The position numbers and the translations under genes were made by a program. Of a stretch of DNA of 64,000 nucleotides, positions 62,779-64,000 are shown piece by piece; position 1 is the first letter of the stretch; each line of letters starts with the position of its first letter. Origin of the DNA: Nibrella saemangeumensis (GTDB taxonomy: Bacteria > Bacteroidota > Bacteroidia > Cytophagales > Spirosomataceae); contig NZ_BAABHD010000072.1 in the NCBI RefSeq assembly GCF_039541915.1, positions 9,102 through 73,101 of the forward strand, given 5' to 3'. The notes under the pieces were generated by a model that saw only the letters and a list, made by a program, of their open reading frames with translations, was not told where the DNA came from and searched no databases.

Positions 62779-62896
62779 CAAAACCAAGCTGATTGCTAAA
62801 ATAGTGTTGTTCTGTATTTATCATACGTAAAAATACCTCTTTCGAGCGATTGACTTTGGTAGCCGAAGTGGCCGAATTTTGTAAAAAACAAAGGCC

Positions 62897-63910
62897 ATGA
62901 AAACCACTTTAATTTTCACAACCCTGCTGTTTATCAGTAGTTTATCAGTAAGTCAATCGTTAACAGTCAGCACCTCAAACATTGACATTTACTCCAAGAT
63001 TACCCTAGGTAAAGAATTTGATAGAGTGAGTTACCGGGTACTTAACAAGACTTCGAGTAAGTTAGAAGTTACTATGACTACTATCGTCACTACAAATACT
63101 GGTCGTGAGATAATTAAAAAAAAGAATTGTATATTTAGAATCAAGCCTAATGAGAGTCAATCCGGAGGAGGTATCGCCACAGATAACGATTGTCTGTGGC
63201 CGGATGATGTTTATAAAGGAGATAGAATAGGATATGCACTGAATGAAATATACAAGAATGAACATATAGCAAATGTTCGTATCAGAGTAAGTACTAAGAA
63301 CTTAGATGTTGAATCTCAGCGTCAAAACGAGCAACAGGCACGTCAGCACGAACAAGAAAACATTAAAAATTCAGAACAAAGAAATAATGTCACTTCGCTT
63401 TCTAGGCAGCAAGGAACTATAATTAGTGCTGATGACTCGCAAAGGTTAGGTAACATTCCTTCCAGTAAGGCAAATGCTCAAACCGAGATAGAAGAACAAA
63501 AACGCTTAGAACAACAGCGGCAGGAAACCATTGAACGCCAACAAGAAGCAGAGCGTCAGCAATATGAAAATCATCAGAGGTCCAATCAATTATCCAACCA
63601 AATCTTAGACCGAGCAAAAGACCAAGACCCAATCAACCGAGCTGTATCTGAACAACAGGTCAGAATTGCGAATTCGTCGTCTGACCCGGCTTTACGTCAG
63701 AAGCTTTTAAGTGAATTTAGTAATACTCAGTCACAGATTATTTCTCAGCAGGCACAAACACAAGCGACACAACAATTGATTCAAACTGGAGCAGAAACTA
63801 TTATCACAATTGCAGATGCTATAAAGGTTGGAAATGAAATTAGGAGAGAGCGCATAAGTGTCGAAATAGCGGAATTCAATCAAGAGACTGAGCAGTTAGA
63901 ACGTGTTTAA
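62897..63910 (+). CDS. Secreted protein with a Gln/Glu-rich coiled coil
   Basis: The 337-residue protein has a signal peptide (FTTLLFISSLSVSQS) and an N-terminal domain of about 120 residues with beta-strand pattern and two Cys (KKNCIFRI and DNDCLWPDD) that could pair. A long Gln/Glu/Arg-rich coiled coil follows (for example EEQKRLEQQRQETIERQQEA), then a helical end. The family is unknown. The gene is divergent from the LuxR-type gene with 148 bases between, so it may be a target of that regulator. The last 90 bases of the window show nothing. Confidence 0.65.
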   Translation: MKTTLIFTTLLFISSLSVSQSLTVSTSNIDIYSKITLGKEFDRVSYRVLNKTSSKLEVTMTTIVTTNTGREIIKKKNCIFRIKPNESQSGGGIATDNDCLWPDDVYKGDRIGYALNEIYKNEHIANVRIRVSTKNLDVESQRQNEQQARQHEQENIKNSEQRNNVTSLSRQQGTIISADDSQRLGNIPSSKANAQTEIEEQKRLEQQRQETIERQQEAERQQYENHQRSNQLSNQILDRAKDQDPINRAVSEQQVRIANSSSDPALRQKLLSEFSNTQSQIISQQAQTQATQQLIQTGAETIITIADAIKVGNEIRRERISVEIAEFNQETEQLERV

Positions 63911-64000
63911 AAATGGAGCGCTGGGGTTAGAAAAAGCGGAAATCAGCCTATCTTGAGGGTTAATCCGACCAAAGATGTACCCCTCCGACTTGACTGATTC

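Overview
The window reads as a piece of Bacteroidota DNA, most likely from the Cytophagales or Chitinophagales. The reasons are a conjugation operon of the CTnDOT/Bacteroides TraE-TraN type, promoters that fit the Bacteroidota -33 TTG / -7 TAnnTTTG pattern, DUF3945/DUF4099 plasmid genes, and little sign of Shine-Dalgarno sites. No ribosomal or tRNA genes were seen. The species cannot be fixed from this sequence.

Positions 1-26,390 hold the right-hand part of a trans-acyltransferase polyketide/nonribosomal peptide cluster, all on the + strand. In order it encodes an acyl-activating ligase (cut by the left edge), an OsmC-like protein, three megasynthases (1543, 2982 and 2063 residues), an HpaB-type flavin monooxygenase, a decayed effector-binding-domain gene, a small SAP/DUF6434 protein, a free malonyl-type acyltransferase and a PksB-like metallo-hydrolase. 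The assembly line reads: partial C, A, PCP, KS, ACP; then Cy, Cy, A(Cys), PCP, KS, DH, KR; then ACP, KS, DH-like, KR, ACP, TE. None of the three KS domains has its own AT, so the free AT at 24,854 probably loads all modules. The tandem Cy domains with a cysteine-type A domain predict a thiazoline. The final DH-like domain lacks its Asp and Pro, and the thioesterase has Cys in place of the usual nucleophilic Ser.

Positions 26,390-31,190 are a mobile, patchwork junction: an IS110-family transposase with a structured upstream region (possible bridge RNA), a serine recombinase with a palindromic site beside its start, a sulfatase without its N-terminus, a RES/Xre toxin-antitoxin pair and an unknown gene.

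Positions 31,400-64,000 are a plasmid backbone: about sixteen iterons and a Rep_3-type initiator, a KfrA-like coiled-coil protein with a 17-bp inverted repeat in front, then a long leftward block of plasmid genes (DUF932, DUF6166, DUF3945/DUF4099, Toprim, M23 peptidase, TraG/VirD4 coupling protein, LytTR-like protein, relaxase, MobC-like protein). A 500-bp field of TCAA repeats separates this from a rightward ParA/DUF3408/TraE-to-TraN transfer operon encoding a type IV secretion system. A LuxR-type regulator and a secreted coiled-coil protein close the window.

The biosynthetic cluster therefore sits next to a complete-looking replication and conjugation apparatus. If the sequence is one molecule, the cluster is plasmid-borne and probably transferable.
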